The translations under genes were made by a program, and so were the position numbers. Positions 5,875 through 6,459 of a stretch of DNA of 6,459 nt are shown here, in pieces. The stretch comes from Candidatus Aminicenantes bacterium UBA4820 (GTDB lineage: Bacteria; Acidobacteriota; UBA4820). Numbering within the stretch: the stretch's first letter is position 1; every line of letters starts with the position of its first letter. The stretch spans positions 1 through 6,459 of the forward strand of contig DHFQ01000050.1 in the NCBI GenBank assembly GCA_002402325.1, read 5' to 3'. The notes under the pieces were generated by a model. The model was given only the letters and a program-made list of their open reading frames with translations. It did not search any database and had not been told where the DNA came from.

Positions 5875-6069
5875 ATGGTTAATGTGAGCCAAATTAATAG
5901 AGGTATAAGAATTGGGAAAAACTCAGGAGTGAGGATAACGGTTTCCTTCCCCTATGACCAACTCCTTGTCTCAAAAGTTAAGGACATCGAAAGCCACAGA
6001 TGGCATCCCGATAAGAGGTACTGGAGTTTCCCAAATAGAAACAATATCCTTGAGGAGATTTTACTTTAA
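5875..6069 (+). CDS. Small protein resembling the N-terminal domain of a tyrosine recombinase (probable truncated integrase)
   Basis: 64 aa. The core VSFPYDQLLVSKVKDIESHR followed by WHPDKRYWSFP is the pattern I associate with the extreme N-terminus of some Xer-like site-specific integrases: a beta strand, then a helix, then a W-x-P-x-x-K/R-x-W-x-x-P strand. It precedes the SAM-like core-binding domain in those proteins. Here the frame stops at LEEILL, and the downstream frames encode unrelated small ORFs. The catalytic domain (R-H-R-Y) is absent, so it cannot recombine DNA itself. It may be a decayed integrase fragment or a retained small protein. The start is ATG 5875, without a Shine-Dalgarno but directly at the predicted transcription start. 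It is followed 22 bases later by another small ORF, in what looks like one operon with the restriction gene. Family assignment is from memory and moderate. Confidence 0.55.
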   Translation: MVNVSQINRGIRIGKNSGVRITVSFPYDQLLVSKVKDIESHRWHPDKRYWSFPNRNNILEEILL

Positions 6070-6091
6070 ATCTGAAAAAAGAGGTTGAAAG

Positions 6092-6265
6092 ATGACAATA
6101 TTTATCAATAAAGAAGGAAAAGATGGGTTCTCGCCCAGAGCAGAAATATCCGCATTGCGTCTATGCCACCAAATTGGGAGGATATACGCAATAGCTGCGG
6201 ATACAAACAAGTTAGGCGAAATTCGGCTCGGCAAAAATCAAATTATTGAGGTAGAAGAGTTATGA
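6092..6265 (+). CDS. 57-aa protein of unknown function, overlapping the restriction endonuclease gene
   Basis: ATG 6092 is preceded by GAGG (6081-6084) seven bases upstream, and the frame runs to TGA 6263-6265. The last codons form an ATGA overlap with the start of the next gene, strong evidence for a translated, coupled ORF. The product begins MTIFINKEGKDGFSPRAEIS and ends GKNQIIEVEEL. It has no membrane segment and no evident helix-turn-helix. It does not look like a typical restriction-modification controller (C) protein, and I do not recognise the family. The GEIRLG and IIEVEEL segments suggest a small beta-rich fold. Position suggests a role linked to the restriction enzyme, for example inhibition, timing or assembly, but nothing in the sequence proves it. 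Confidence 0.65.
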   Translation: MTIFINKEGKDGFSPRAEISALRLCHQIGRIYAIAADTNKLGEIRLGKNQIIEVEEL

Positions 6266-6459
6266 AAAAACCTTGGTCAATTTCAACCACCGTAAGAAAT
6301 CCAGAAAGATTGAGGGATTTTTTAAAGGTGCTAGAGAGCCTAGAAGGAGAAATTTTTGATGAAGATAACCAGATAAAATATCAAGTGCTATTAATCCAAA
6401 ATGGCATTTATAAGCCTCTCAATATTCCTCCGCGGTTTAGAAAGTATTACGAAGAATCA
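6262..6459 (+). CDS. AlwI-family type II restriction endonuclease, N-terminal part (runs off window)
   Basis: The first 66 codons are present and the frame is open to the window end. The start KKPWSISTTVRNPERLRDFL, then LESLEGEIFDE and QIKYQVLLIQNGIYKP, match the N-terminal signature I know for the AlwI/PleI/MlyI/N.BstNBI group, which cut outside short GGATC- or GAGTC-like sites. The family's catalytic residues are further downstream, so neither activity nor specificity can be judged here. The ATG lies in an ATGA overlap with the 57-aa ORF, so it is translationally coupled to it. A purine-rich stretch, GAGGTAGAAGAG (6248-6259), supplies a possible ribosome site. A cognate methyltransferase is expected beyond 6459, since none is found in the window. 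Confidence 0.8.
   Translation, partial: MKKPWSISTTVRNPERLRDFLKVLESLEGEIFDEDNQIKYQVLLIQNGIYKPLNIPPRFRKYYEES

Overview
The window looks like an accessory region of an AT-rich bacterium, roughly 40% G+C by eye. Shine-Dalgarno sites are strong and there are several Sec-type signal peptides. I saw no rRNA, tRNA or universally conserved gene, so the lineage is open. The large secreted proteins with short beta-rich repeats recall uncultured Acidobacteriota/Aminicenantes-type genomes, but that is only an impression.

Left edge (1-358): a possible minus-strand gene leaves the window at its left end. It is followed by copy 1 of a 111-bp interspersed repeat, a promoter-like TTGACA/TACAAT pair whose spacer is almost entirely a T tract, and a possible 13-codon leader ORF. 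The leader ORF stops one base before the first large gene.

Central block (359-5506): all genes are on the plus strand. They are (i) a 1022-aa secreted multidomain protein with a C-terminal HELGH metzincin-like zinc site; (ii) a 351-aa exported protein that starts one base after the first gene's stop and has an Ig-like N-terminal half and a TPR-like C-terminal end; (iii) a remnant of a paralogue of the first gene, with no start codon and no protease domain; (iv) a 205-aa exported protein made of two 90-residue repeats that share a perfect 62-bp DNA segment. The tight packing, and the absence of any recognisable terminator between the genes, suggest one transcription unit. A likely theme is secreted or cell-surface proteolysis, with module shuffling between paralogues.

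Boundary (5507-5874): there is no intact gene here. The stretch holds a ~180-bp element bounded by 18-bp imperfect inverted repeats (core GGGACAC), then copy 2 of the 111-bp repeat, then a second promoter-like site. The two repeat copies bracket 5.6 kb that contains the whole secreted-protein block.

Right edge (5875-6459): a new operon begins. It has a 64-aa ORF resembling only the N-terminal (SAM-like) domain of a tyrosine recombinase, a 57-aa ORF I do not recognise, and, overlapping it by ATGA, the first 66 codons of an AlwI-family type II restriction endonuclease. The cognate methyltransferase is not in the window. This is a defence island edge sitting beside a recombination-prone secreted-protein locus.
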